Positions 27,443-34,639 of a stretch of DNA of 64,000 nt are shown here, piece after piece (within the stretch, counting starts at the first letter, position 1; each line of letters begins with the position of its first letter). Position numbers and translations under genes: made by a program. The stretch comes from Flavobacterium sp. Lineage in GTDB: Bacteria > Bacteroidota > Bacteroidia > Flavobacteriales > Flavobacteriaceae. The stretch lies in the NCBI RefSeq assembly GCF_017744675.1, contig NZ_JAGIAV010000002.1, forward strand, positions 310,001 to 374,000, read 5' to 3'. The notes beneath the pieces are model-generated. The model did not search any database. It was not told the DNA's origin and saw only the letters and a list, made by a program, of their open reading frames with translations.

Positions 27443-27606
27443 TTACGTTATTTTTAAACTGGCGCAAGCCTTATAAATTTGCTTGTCTGAAAAAAAGCCT
27501 TCAAACCAAGGACACCCCCCTGATTTAAAGGCCAACTTTTTTGCCATTAAAGTCATTAATAATTCTTCTAAAAATTCTACAGACTTTTTTCTTGATTGTG
27601 TTTCAT
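27443..27606 (-). pseudogene. Frameshifted small gene downstream of the DUF434 gene
   Basis: ATG at 27606 lies 3 bases after the DUF434 stop and reads MKHNQEK, then meets a stop. One base fewer at a run of six A (CAAGAAAAAAGTC) would switch to the frame KSVEFLEELLMTLMAKK and on through GGCPWFEGFFSDKQIYKACAS to a TAA at 27443. Joined, this gives about 54 residues that look like a real protein: an amphipathic helix and then Cys/Trp/Phe-rich sequence. The second part alone has an ATG at 27556 (37 aa). Explanations: a true frameshift, programmed slippage, or a sequencing error in the homopolymer. Confidence 0.5.
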
Positions 27607-27609
27607 TTC

Positions 27610-28326
27610 TTATTCACAATATATTATAGTTTCTTTTACACTCATTTGCGACAGTATATATTTCATTAAATTGAAATTAGCAGAAGCGTTATCCAGAATC
27701 CAAGCGTCTGAAGTTACAGCTATGTAACTACTTTCAGCCATTACTTTATCAGGATTGTTTACTAATTGTACTTCCCAATTGAAATTATTATTTAAAGCTA
27801 TTTCTTCTATAATTTGCTTTAATCTTCCACTATTTGAAACAGGTTTATCAAATAACCAAAGTGCCTTTTTAATTTTTTCATTTCTAAAAAAATCGCCAAT
27901 CAACTCAATTGCTTCAGAAGTTTGTTTTACTTTTTTATAAGTTCCATAAACACTTGACAAATCTCGGATAAAACCATCTTGTCCTTTAAAAACATAAGCG
28001 TTTGACAAAATACTTTCAAGTAAAATCAGAACATTAAATCCGTCAAAACAAATCTCTTTTCCTTCTAGATCTTGACTTGCAATTTCTTTTGATTTTCGGT
28101 CATCAATCTGTTCTTGAGAAGCGCTCATTCCACGAACCGCCTGTTGCTGACGCGCATTTAAACGATAACGGTTTCCAACTAAAGCCAATGTCGATTTTTC
28201 GCCATAACCTCGGCTTAAAAAATAATGCATATCGGTTACGGCTTCTTTTAGTTTGAACTGCATTTTCTCAGTTCCAAACAAAACGTCGTCGCTAGCTTCT
28301 TTTCCTCGGTTTTTGAGATTTGTCAT
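27610..28326 (-). CDS. DUF434 protein with C-terminal PIN/NYN-like domain
   Basis: A 238-residue protein. Residues about 28-85 match the DUF434 pattern (AVTDMHYFLSRGYGEKSTLALVGNRYRLNARQQQAV). Residues about 95-238 begin with EICFDGFNVLILLES and carry DGFIRDLSS, LWLFDKPVSNSGRLK and TSDAWIL. These spaced Asp residues are arranged as in PIN/NYN-like (DUF5616) nuclease folds, so RNA cleavage is possible but not shown. The gene follows tatD by 29 bp on the same strand and belongs to the rtcB-linked cluster. Role inferred: RNA processing or repair. Confidence 0.82.
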   Translation of the reverse strand: MTNLKNRGKEASDDVLFGTEKMQFKLKEAVTDMHYFLSRGYGEKSTLALVGNRYRLNARQQQAVRGMSASQEQIDDRKSKEIASQDLEGKEICFDGFNVLILLESILSNAYVFKGQDGFIRDLSSVYGTYKKVKQTSEAIELIGDFFRNEKIKKALWLFDKPVSNSGRLKQIIEEIALNNNFNWEVQLVNNPDKVMAESSYIAVTSDAWILDNASANFNLMKYILSQMSVKETIIYCE

Positions 28327-28355
28327 TGATAAAACTTTTCTATTTCAATTAAGTC

Positions 28356-29153
28356 CTAAATATTAAAAAAACTTTTCGAATTCCTAGTCGTTTCCTCCGC
28401 AATTTTATCCAAAGCAATTCCTTTAAACTGTGCGATTGTTCCCGCTACATAAGGCAGAAAAGACGGTTCGCATCGCCGTTCGTGGTATTTCTTCAAAAGA
28501 CTGTTCGGGACGTTTTTAGGAAGCATAAACGGCGCATCGGTTTCAATCATCATTCGGTCGAGCGGTACATACTGTAGCACTTCTTTTAAAGGACTGAAAC
28601 GTTTGGCATCTGAAATCGCTCCCGTAAAACCCAGATAAAATCCGTTATCGAGATAGGTTTTGGCTTCTTGCAGACTTCCTGTAAAACAATGTACAACGCC
28701 TTTTGGCAGTTTCGACAGATAGTCTTTTGTGATATTCATAAAAGAACTAAAAGCTGCTCTTTCGTGCAAAAACAAAGGTTTCTGTACTTCAATCGCCAAT
28801 TCTAACTGCGCTCTATAACATTCTTCCTGTTTGTTTCGGGGCGAAAAATCACGATCAAAATCGAGTCCGCATTCGCCAACAGAAACTACGTGTTTCTGCT
28901 GTAATAAATTCTTTAATTTCGAAATGCTCTGCGCATCAAAACTCTTCGCATCATGCGGGTGAATTCCTGCCGTGGCATACAACACGCCTGGGTATTGTCG
29001 CGCAATCTTAGCCGATTCTTCGCTATTTCGTACACTTGTGCCTGTAAGTATCATTTGCGATACGTCGGCGTCGAATGCGTCTTGTACGACATCGTCTATG
29101 TCGTTTTGGAATTGTTTGTTGGTTAAATTAATTCCGATATCTATATATGTCAT
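28356..29153 (-). CDS. tatD: TatD family metal-dependent nuclease
   Basis: A 265-residue amidohydrolase-fold nuclease. It begins MTYIDIGINLTNKQF, the TatD-proper form of the N-terminal metal site (no HxH). Other ligands: GIHPHDA, GECGLDFDRDFSPR, FLHERAA, VHCFTGS and the final ETDAPFMLP. TatD enzymes are 3'-5' exonucleases acting on DNA and RNA. It lies between rtcB and the DUF434 gene, same strand, 29 bp before the latter, suggesting a role in trimming RNA ends in the same pathway. Cytoplasmic. Confidence 0.92.
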   Translation of the reverse strand: MTYIDIGINLTNKQFQNDIDDVVQDAFDADVSQMILTGTSVRNSEESAKIARQYPGVLYATAGIHPHDAKSFDAQSISKLKNLLQQKHVVSVGECGLDFDRDFSPRNKQEECYRAQLELAIEVQKPLFLHERAAFSSFMNITKDYLSKLPKGVVHCFTGSLQEAKTYLDNGFYLGFTGAISDAKRFSPLKEVLQYVPLDRMMIETDAPFMLPKNVPNSLLKKYHERRCEPSFLPYVAGTIAQFKGIALDKIAEETTRNSKSFFNI

Positions 29154-29214
29154 TTTTTTTAAGTTGCTAAGGTTCTGAGAGGCTAAGATGCTAAGTTTTT
29201 TCCTCTCAGTTGCC

Positions 29215-29345
29215 TTAAATTATTTTCTTATTTTTTTGCCACGAAGGCTCTAAGACACAAAGTTTTTTTATTCTTTGTGTTGGTTATTGTTTTTTGCTTT
29301 TGCCACTAAGGCACTAAGGCGCAAAGTTTTTTGTTTCACGTAGAT
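29215..29345. repeat. GCCACTAAGGCACTAAGGCGCAAAG-type intergenic repeats
   Basis: The gap 29154-29726 contains no gene. Its first part holds three variants of GCCACnAAGGCnCTAAGnCnCAAAG, the same family as at 6465, 20655 and 31240. Confidence 0.6.
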
Positions 29346-29438
29346 TCTAGCAGATTTAATTAGATTTTTTTTAAAATAATCTGCAACGATCTGCTTAAAT
29401 CTTTTTTAATCTGCGTGAGACAAATTTTACGCAATATT

Positions 29439-29565
29439 TGTCATTCTGAGGAACGAAGAATCTTCGCAAGTAGCTCCGTAATGTATTTCCAATCTTTGTG
29501 GAGTTTCTCATGGAGATTGCTTCGCCAGTTCGCTAACGCTCGTGTCTTCGTTCCTCAGAATGACA
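29439..29565. repeat. Long inverted repeat (21-bp perfect arms), TCATTCTGAGGAACGAAG family
   Basis: Arms 29439-29459 and 29545-29565 are perfectly complementary over 21 bp and begin TGTCATTCTGAGG. The 85-bp interior contains CCAATCTTTGTGGAG, shared with the relative at 31308-31407. Confidence 0.8.
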
Positions 29566-29648
29566 TAAAATGAGGAAAAACCTTTATCGCTTTATTTCTC
29601 TGTCACTTTCAATCTATCAAATGACAAAGAAATGAGAATATGTTGCGT

Positions 29649-29671
29649 AAGACGCACTGCAGTGCGCCTCT
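29649..29671. repeat. GACGCACTGCAGTGCGCC palindromic repeat
   Basis: Near-perfect palindrome preceded by TTGCGTAA; same family as 6523-6542, 35325-35344 and 35368-35387. Confidence 0.7.
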
Positions 29672-29726
29672 ACACTGAAAAAACTTAGAACCTTAGCATC
29701 TTAGTATCTCAGCACCTTAAAAAGAA

Positions 29727-31148
29727 CTAATCCTCACGACTTCCGTCATCTGCCATTCTCACAAGCTTCGGTGTAAACTTGGCCACAACATCTACTAAAT
29801 CTTGTTGGGCTTCCATCACTTGATTGATATCTTTATATGCCATTGGGGCTTCGTCTAGTCCGGCACCGATAAGCGTAACGCCATGATCTCTCAAAATGGA
29901 TTTCATCTCGGTTTGTGTAATGTTTTTTATGGCTTGAGTTCTGCTCATTTGTCTTCCCGCTCCATGCGAAGCCGAATTAATGGCGTTCTCCTCACCTTTT
30001 CCTCTCACCAAAAATCCTGGCGCGGTCATACTTCCCGGAATGATTCCCATAACGCCTTTTCCGGCTGGAGTTGCTCCTTTTCTATGTACGATTACTTCTT
30101 CGCCGTTCCAGATTTCTTTCCAAGCGAAATTATGATGGTTTTCGACTTTGGCTAAAATCGTTGCGCCTAACGCTCTTTCCATTTTGTTATGGATAATCTC
30201 GTGACAAGCCGAAGCGTAATCTCCCGCCAAATTCATCGCCAACCAATATTCCTGACCTAATTGCGAATTCATATCCAAATAAGCTAAGTTTTTCGCCACT
30301 TCTGGAAGTTTACATTCCTCTTTGGCAATTTTGGTGTAATGTCCAGCAATTGTAGCACCCATTCCGCGTGAACCAGAATGCGTCAATAAAGCCACATATT
30401 TCCCTTTTGGAATACCCAAAATAGCATCGTCTTTAGAAAATTCCATAATTCCAAATTCCACAAAATGGTTTCCACCGCCAGAAGATCCTAATTGCGACCA
30501 AGCTTTATCTTTCAAGTTTTTCACAAACGGATTCATATTGAAAGTCTCGTTCTCCAAAACCGCATGATCTGATTTGTATTGACCGTGAAATCCGTGGCCT
30601 GCTCCAAAAATAGAATTCGCGATTAATTCTTTTTTGAATTTAGCTTCGTTTTCAAAGTAAAAATCTTCTGGAATATCGTAAACCGACAAAGCCATTCTAC
30701 ACCCAATATCAACTCCAACTCCATACGGAATAATAGCATTTTTAGTGGCTAAAACTCCGCCAATCGGCAATCCGTAACCTTGATGCGCGTCTGGCATTAA
30801 AGCACCTGCAACGGTAACAGGAAGTTTCATGGCTACTTCCATTTGCTTTCTCGCACCGTCTTCGATATGATCCAATCCGTAAGCAGAATATGCATTCGGA
30901 TTTTGATTTAAAGCAATGAAATCTTCTGATTTTTCATTCGATTTTTCGATTAAAGCAACAGCCAGTTTGCTGAAGACTTTATCATCTATATAATTTTCTG
31001 GAGCTTCTAAAACGTTTTTATAATTCTCGATCATTTCTTCTCGAGTAAATCCGTTTCTTTTGCTGTTTATTTTTAAAGCAATTCCAATTATTTTTCCTTC
31101 AGGAAATCCTAATTCTAATATATCTGTACCGTTTATTTGTGTTTTCAT
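29727..31148 (-). CDS. rtcB: RNA ligase RtcB (3'-phosphate/5'-hydroxyl splicing ligase)
   Basis: A 473-residue RtcB. It seals RNA ends with 2',3'-cyclic phosphate or 3'-phosphate to 5'-OH ends, using GTP and Mn2+. Visible metal ligands: Asp 147 and Cys 150 in GVGVDIGCRMA, His 227 in SSGGGNHFVEFG, His 257 in LLTHSGSRG and the EN(H)HNFAW region near 339. His 395 in SASHGAGRQMS is the residue that forms the GMP adduct. No RtcA or Archease gene is in view. A palindrome-type promoter lies 45-80 bp upstream, also found before the tRNA-like leader 3 kb away. Likely task: repair of cleaved tRNA or other RNA. Confidence 0.96.
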   Translation of the reverse strand: MKTQINGTDILELGFPEGKIIGIALKINSKRNGFTREEMIENYKNVLEAPENYIDDKVFSKLAVALIEKSNEKSEDFIALNQNPNAYSAYGLDHIEDGARKQMEVAMKLPVTVAGALMPDAHQGYGLPIGGVLATKNAIIPYGVGVDIGCRMALSVYDIPEDFYFENEAKFKKELIANSIFGAGHGFHGQYKSDHAVLENETFNMNPFVKNLKDKAWSQLGSSGGGNHFVEFGIMEFSKDDAILGIPKGKYVALLTHSGSRGMGATIAGHYTKIAKEECKLPEVAKNLAYLDMNSQLGQEYWLAMNLAGDYASACHEIIHNKMERALGATILAKVENHHNFAWKEIWNGEEVIVHRKGATPAGKGVMGIIPGSMTAPGFLVRGKGEENAINSASHGAGRQMSRTQAIKNITQTEMKSILRDHGVTLIGAGLDEAPMAYKDINQVMEAQQDLVDVVAKFTPKLVRMADDGSRED

Positions 31149-31192
31149 TTTTTTTCTTTTTTAAGGGACAAAGTGCCAGAGTAACATAGTGA

Positions 31193-31228
31193 CAAAGGTT
31201 CTTTACTGCTGCGCAGTTATTTTGCGTA
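31193..31228 (-). promoter_or_regulatory. Palindrome-type promoter of rtcB (copy A)
   Basis: Minus strand: TACGCAAAATAACTGCGCA (31228-31210), 9 bp, then AACCTTTG (31200-31193). Start near 31186 would give a 38-nt leader before the ATG at 31148. The first base of the -7 box is A rather than T, as in the other three copies, and no TTG sits at the usual distance. Confidence 0.6.
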
Positions 31229-31307
31229 GATTATTTATTTCTCGCAAAGTCGCTAAAACGCAAAGTTTTTTTTTCTCGCAGATTGCGCAGATTTAAGGGA
31301 TTTTTTT

Positions 31308-31407
31308 TGTCATCCTGAGGAACGAAGGATCACATCCAATATTCCTCAAAGAGAATCGCCAATCTTTGTCGAGCTTCTTGTGTGATCCTTCGTTCCTCAG
31401 GATGACA
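31308..31407. repeat. Long inverted repeat (27-bp perfect arms), TCATCCTGAGGAACGAAG family
   Basis: Arms 31308-31334 and 31381-31407 are perfectly complementary over 27 bp; the 46-bp loop contains CCAATCTTTGTCGAG. Gap 31149-31557 otherwise holds GCAAAG-type repeats and a GATAGCTATC palindrome at 31442-31460, and no gene. Confidence 0.85.
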
Positions 31408-31557
31408 AACAGTGCGTTTAATAAAAAACTTTGCGCCTTCGCTCCCGATAGCTATCGGGATTGCGAGATTAAATTTACCAAGCTTTGTGGAGACGCACAT
31501 TAAATCGCTTCCACAAAAAACTTAGCATCTTAGAACCTCAGTATCTTTGCATCTTTG

Positions 31558-33798
31558 TTAATCAATCAACAATTGCGTCACCACCGCTGGGTTCATTGCC
31601 CATTGTGCTGTGTACACCTCATCAGCGATTTCATTTTCGGTAATCGTTAAACCTTGAGCTTCCGCTTTTAGCTGTAATAAATTACCAATATTCAATTTGC
31701 TGTTCAATTTTGCCAATAGTGCCTGAACTCCTTTGAAATCCAAACCTCCCACAATCTGACCTCCGAAAGTCATCTCTAACCAAACGATTTCTCTTTTGGC
31801 TACATCCAACACTCCAAAAGCTAAACCTTTGGCAACACTTTGCGTCACACGAACCTGATGGGCTACACACGACGGATCGTAGGCAACACCTGTTTTCTCC
31901 GAAATTTTCATCGGATATTTGCTGTTCATCCAACCTACAACTAGATTTGGCGTAATACTTCCGTTGCTGTACGCATTACAAGTAAAAGTTACAAATTTTG
32001 CCTTAGCTTTCGCCAATTCGTCGATGTTGATATTGATGTATTCAGCCGTTCCAATTTTATTCGGAATACTTCTGATATCACCGCTATGCTGACAACCTAT
32101 TGTGGCCAATCGGCTGAAAGAACAAATATCTGAACGGTCTTCGTATGCGATATGACAGCTTAAATCCATATCTAAATGTTGCGCTGGAAGGTCTTTACCC
32201 CACTGCATAAACAATCGTAGTTCGTTTCCTTCAACTGGGAAACGTGTTCCCATTAAAGCAACTGGCAAATCTTGAATGGTCTCGCTTCGGTCTCCAATAG
32301 AAACCGGCATGTTAAACAATTGCGGATCGATATAAATTGTTTTATTTAGATTTGAAACCGACGCAAATCGTTTTTTCATTGCCAAAATAGTCAATCCTTC
32401 GATTTGATTTTTCATTGTTTCCAACTGATTATCATCGTACAACTTCAACAATGGGTTTGATCCCACACGTTTGTTTGTTCCTCCCAAAGGTTTCACGCTT
32501 CTCTGCATGTTCACATCAAAATAATTTTTCGCATACATGTTTAAGGTAAACACCAATCTCGCCGGAACTTTATCGATAACTTCTTCGAAATGAGCGATTG
32601 TTTCATCGGCTCCAAACCAAAGCATATTCGAAAATAACGAACGAGCAAACAAACCTGGACGTTGTTTCAACAATCCAAAAGTTTTATCAGCATCAAATTT
32701 CAATCTTGACGAATTCACTTTGCTTTGCCAAACATCGTACACTTGGTTGTAGAATACATCCATTAAAAAATTCAATTTCTCAAATCCTTTTCTTTTGCTG
32801 TATTCTGCCAAACGCAACGCTCGGATAAAACGAACCCACATTCCTCTTTTTGGATGCATGATTTCGCACATGGCTTCTACATCCAAATTCATATTATTCA
32901 ACCAATTTGCCACCATTAAACATTCTTTTCGAGAATATTTTAGTTTCAAATCTTTTTTAGAAGCAATTCTAGCTTGCGCACTTGTATCTAACGGATAATG
33001 AAAATGCTGATTGTTTTTTGCCGCTCTTTTGATAATCGTTTTTGGTTCGATAATCTGTAGCATTCCAGTATTTTTATACCATAGATAACGCAAAATATCG
33101 GTTGGCGTTTTCAAAAATTGAGAAGCCAACTCTTCATTACCGTTTTCAATCAAAAGATCGATCACCAGCATTAAAGTTTCCTTCATTGCGATTTCAGTTT
33201 TAGGCAAAGCCAAGTATTTCATCGCCATTTTTAAACTATCTACCTGAGTAGCGTCTAAAGCTGTTTTTGACTGCAATAATGAAATATAAAAATCCTCTAA
33301 ATCTTTTTCATTCCATAATTCAAGAACTTTTAATTTGCTTCCTTGTCCTGTGTTTTCCAGTTTACCAAATTCAAACGGAGTACCGCAAAAAGGGCAACCG
33401 TTATATCTTTCTAATGGAAAAGTGTTATCTGGAATTGTATGTCCGCATTCTAAAACTGTTCCGTTTTTAGTTTGGAAAACATTTCCGAAAAAAGTAATGA
33501 TATGATCTATCGCAGATTCATTTGTTGGCACATTCCATTCTTTTACCAATGGCGTCCAGTTTTTATCTGTTCCTAAAACTTCTCTCAGCACTTCTAAAAC
33601 CTCGATTTTATAATTAGGGCTGACATTATTTAAAGCATGCAGTAACGATTCAGAAAATGTATATCCCAATTTTGAAACATTGGCTGCTAAAACCGATGTT
33701 GTTCCTGATAAATTCTGGTTATCACTCGCAATCATTTCTGATGGAATGAAAATAGCATTTTGACGTAAACTGATTTTTAATAATTCTTTTGTTTTCAT
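31558..33798 (-). CDS. Large RING-like/TerD-like domain protein, SCO0854/MXAN_6230 type
   Basis: A 746-residue protein. Residues 116-140 hold a zinc-binding C-x-H...C-P-F-C cluster (Cys 118, His 120, Cys 135, Cys 138) like prokaryotic RING/treble-clef fingers. A long helical repeat region follows (about 150-480; ILRYLWYKN, ECLMVANWLNN, WVRFIRALRLAEYSKRKG, LLKQRPGLFARSL). The C-terminal third resembles TerD-like domains (MDLSCHIAYEDRSDICSFS, CQHSGDIRSIPNK, EYININIDEL, VTFTCNAYSNG, VVGWMNS). I recall this architecture from the SCO0854/MXAN_6230 family; function unknown. It shares its promoter class and strand with rtcB. Its 430-nt leader carries a tRNA-like array. I first took it for a Ro60/TROVE protein but the zinc finger and TerD part argue against that. 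Confidence 0.8.
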   Translation of the reverse strand: MKTKELLKISLRQNAIFIPSEMIASDNQNLSGTTSVLAANVSKLGYTFSESLLHALNNVSPNYKIEVLEVLREVLGTDKNWTPLVKEWNVPTNESAIDHIITFFGNVFQTKNGTVLECGHTIPDNTFPLERYNGCPFCGTPFEFGKLENTGQGSKLKVLELWNEKDLEDFYISLLQSKTALDATQVDSLKMAMKYLALPKTEIAMKETLMLVIDLLIENGNEELASQFLKTPTDILRYLWYKNTGMLQIIEPKTIIKRAAKNNQHFHYPLDTSAQARIASKKDLKLKYSRKECLMVANWLNNMNLDVEAMCEIMHPKRGMWVRFIRALRLAEYSKRKGFEKLNFLMDVFYNQVYDVWQSKVNSSRLKFDADKTFGLLKQRPGLFARSLFSNMLWFGADETIAHFEEVIDKVPARLVFTLNMYAKNYFDVNMQRSVKPLGGTNKRVGSNPLLKLYDDNQLETMKNQIEGLTILAMKKRFASVSNLNKTIYIDPQLFNMPVSIGDRSETIQDLPVALMGTRFPVEGNELRLFMQWGKDLPAQHLDMDLSCHIAYEDRSDICSFSRLATIGCQHSGDIRSIPNKIGTAEYININIDELAKAKAKFVTFTCNAYSNGSITPNLVVGWMNSKYPMKISEKTGVAYDPSCVAHQVRVTQSVAKGLAFGVLDVAKREIVWLEMTFGGQIVGGLDFKGVQALLAKLNSKLNIGNLLQLKAEAQGLTITENEIADEVYTAQWAMNPAVVTQLLID

Positions 33799-33856
33799 TT
33801 TTTTAAATTTTTAAAATTTAGATAATTGTGCTTCTGAGTTCTACCTAAAAGATTTT

Positions 33857-34238
33857 GAAGTAAGAAGCACTTGACCTTAAATTGGAGTGTAATGAATTAG
33901 CTAATTCAAATTGGAAGTTTGTGGGTTTCCCCGAGAAGTAAGCTAATTTTGACCCTCGTTTTTTTATTAATGATGATTTTAAAACTTGCCGGATTCGAAC
34001 CGGAGTACCAATTTTCTAGACGTAAGCTTCAATTGACCATTAACAGTAAAGCAGATGGGATTCGAACCCACGACCCGGACATTAAAAGTGTACGAAGTAA
34101 GTTTAGATTGACCTTTTAAGGATAATTTCGAAACTACCTGCTCTAACCGCTGAGCTACTGCTTCATGAGAATTGAATTAAGCGGTAATGGTATAAGTATA
34201 AATCGTAAAAGGTTTCTAGAAGTAACTTAAACTTGACC
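33857..34238 (-). repeat. Five copies of the 20-nt motif GGTCAA-N6-CTTACTTC
   Basis: Plus-strand positions 33857-33876, 33935-33954, 34019-34038, 34094-34113 and 34219-34238; start-to-start distances 78, 84, 75 and 125 bp. GGTCAA is identical in all five, the 8-mer varies at two positions (GTTACTTC once, CTTACGTC once), and the six bases between differ completely. In RNA each can fold as GU-(C)-AA / UUAC with a bulged C and a 7-nt loop. Flanks are unrelated, so the motif is conserved by function and not by recent duplication. Confidence 0.85.
34047..34164 (-). tRNA. Interrupted tRNA-Lys(UUU)-like gene
   Basis: 5' part 34164-34139: acceptor GAAGCAG, TA, D arm GCTC-AGCGGTTA-GAGC, A26. 3' part 34093-34047: anticodon arm GTACA-CTTTTAA-TGTCC (anticodon TTT, four of five pairs), variable GGGTC, T arm GTGGG-TTCGAAT-CCCAT, acceptor CTGCTTT, A73. 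The two parts add to exactly 73 nt and the acceptor closes with seven pairs. They are separated by 45 nt (34138-34094) between positions 26 and 27: a hairpin region followed by motif copy 4, which ends at the junction. Without removal of this segment it cannot be an ordinary tRNA. Confidence 0.7.
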
Positions 34239-34289
34239 TGCTTTTTTTCAATTTTTTATTTCTATGAACGTTTGTTTTTATTTCTTGAA

Positions 34290-34326
34290 CAAAGATTTCT
34301 AAACTAGTGCGCAATTATTCTGCGTA
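34290..34326 (-). promoter_or_regulatory. Palindrome-type promoter of the tRNA-like leader (copy B)
   Basis: Minus strand: TACGCAGAATAATTGCGCA (34326-34308), 10 bp, AATCTTTG (34297-34290). The expected start near 34283 lies about 45 nt before motif copy 5. Confidence 0.55.
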
Positions 34327-34377
34327 GTGAAATTTTTGTTTCATTTTTTAGAAATACTGTTTGTTTTATTTCTTGAA

Positions 34378-34414
34378 CAAAGATTTCAAAACTACTACGC
34401 AATTATTTTGCGCA
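34378..34414 (-). promoter_or_regulatory. Palindrome-type promoter of the tRNA-like leader (copy C)
   Basis: Minus strand: TGCGCAAAATAATTGCGTA (34414-34396), 10 bp, AATCTTTG (34385-34378). Copies B and C lie in a direct repeat of about 60 bp (34271-34333 and 34360-34420). Confidence 0.55.
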
Positions 34415-34464
34415 GTAAAAAAAGAATTTTACATTTGAGTAAAATATTTATCTAGCAATATCAC

Positions 34465-34625
34465 ATAAGTCCCAGCGGGACGGCATATTTCTAGCTATTT
34501 TATGATTGCTAGTAAAGAGCCCCAGCGGGGTGAAATATTTTAAATAAAGTGTCGCTCCGCTGGAGCTTTACGTCTTCGTCCTGTAAATTAGGCTATAAAT
34601 ATTTCGCTTCTCCGAAGCTCTATTC
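34465..34625. repeat. CCCAGCGGG / CTCCGCTGGAG intergenic repeats
   Basis: Three related hairpin words (CCCAGCGGGACGGCATATTT, CCCCAGCGGGGTGAAATATTT, GTCGCTCCGCTGGAGC) and CGCTTCTCCGAAGC upstream of the HD gene. They look like dispersed palindromic repeats; no promoter is clear here. Confidence 0.6.
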
Positions 34626-34639
34626 AAACACACATTAAT

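Larger units (their letters stand above)
33828..34250 (-). ncRNA. tRNA-like array in the leader of the RING/TerD gene
   Basis: Between promoter copies at 34290-34414 and the ATG at 33798, the minus strand reads: motif 5, a tRNA 5' half, motif 4, a tRNA 3' half, motif 3, a second T-arm plus acceptor 3' half, motif 2, a Gly-type anticodon hairpin (CAAA-CTTCCAA-TTTG near 33907-33921), motif 1. The plus-strand ORF over it reads GFEP and DGIRTHDP, the usual false translation of tRNA T arms. There is no protein-like ORF. It may be a processed set of non-coding RNAs, a structured regulatory leader, or a decayed tRNA cluster. Confidence 0.6.

Noticed and set aside
31558..33798. Ro60/TROVE protein with Y-RNA-like RNAs next to RtcB
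   Set aside because: The RtcB neighbourhood and tRNA-like leader first suggested the Ro-YrlA-RtcB system. But the protein has a zinc finger near residue 118-138 and a TerD-like C-terminus, and no TROVE/vWA pattern is seen. The GGTCAA motif lacks a GACC partner on the same strand as expected for a Y-RNA stem.
33919..34119. Plus-strand ORF of 66 aa over the tRNA-like array
   Set aside because: Its residues GFEP and DGIRTHDP are the typical translation of tRNA T arms, and it has no promoter or start context.
33857..34238. CRISPR array
   Set aside because: The repeat is 20 nt with a variable 6-nt centre and spacers of 55-105 nt that contain tRNA pieces. There are no cas genes and repeats are not uniform.
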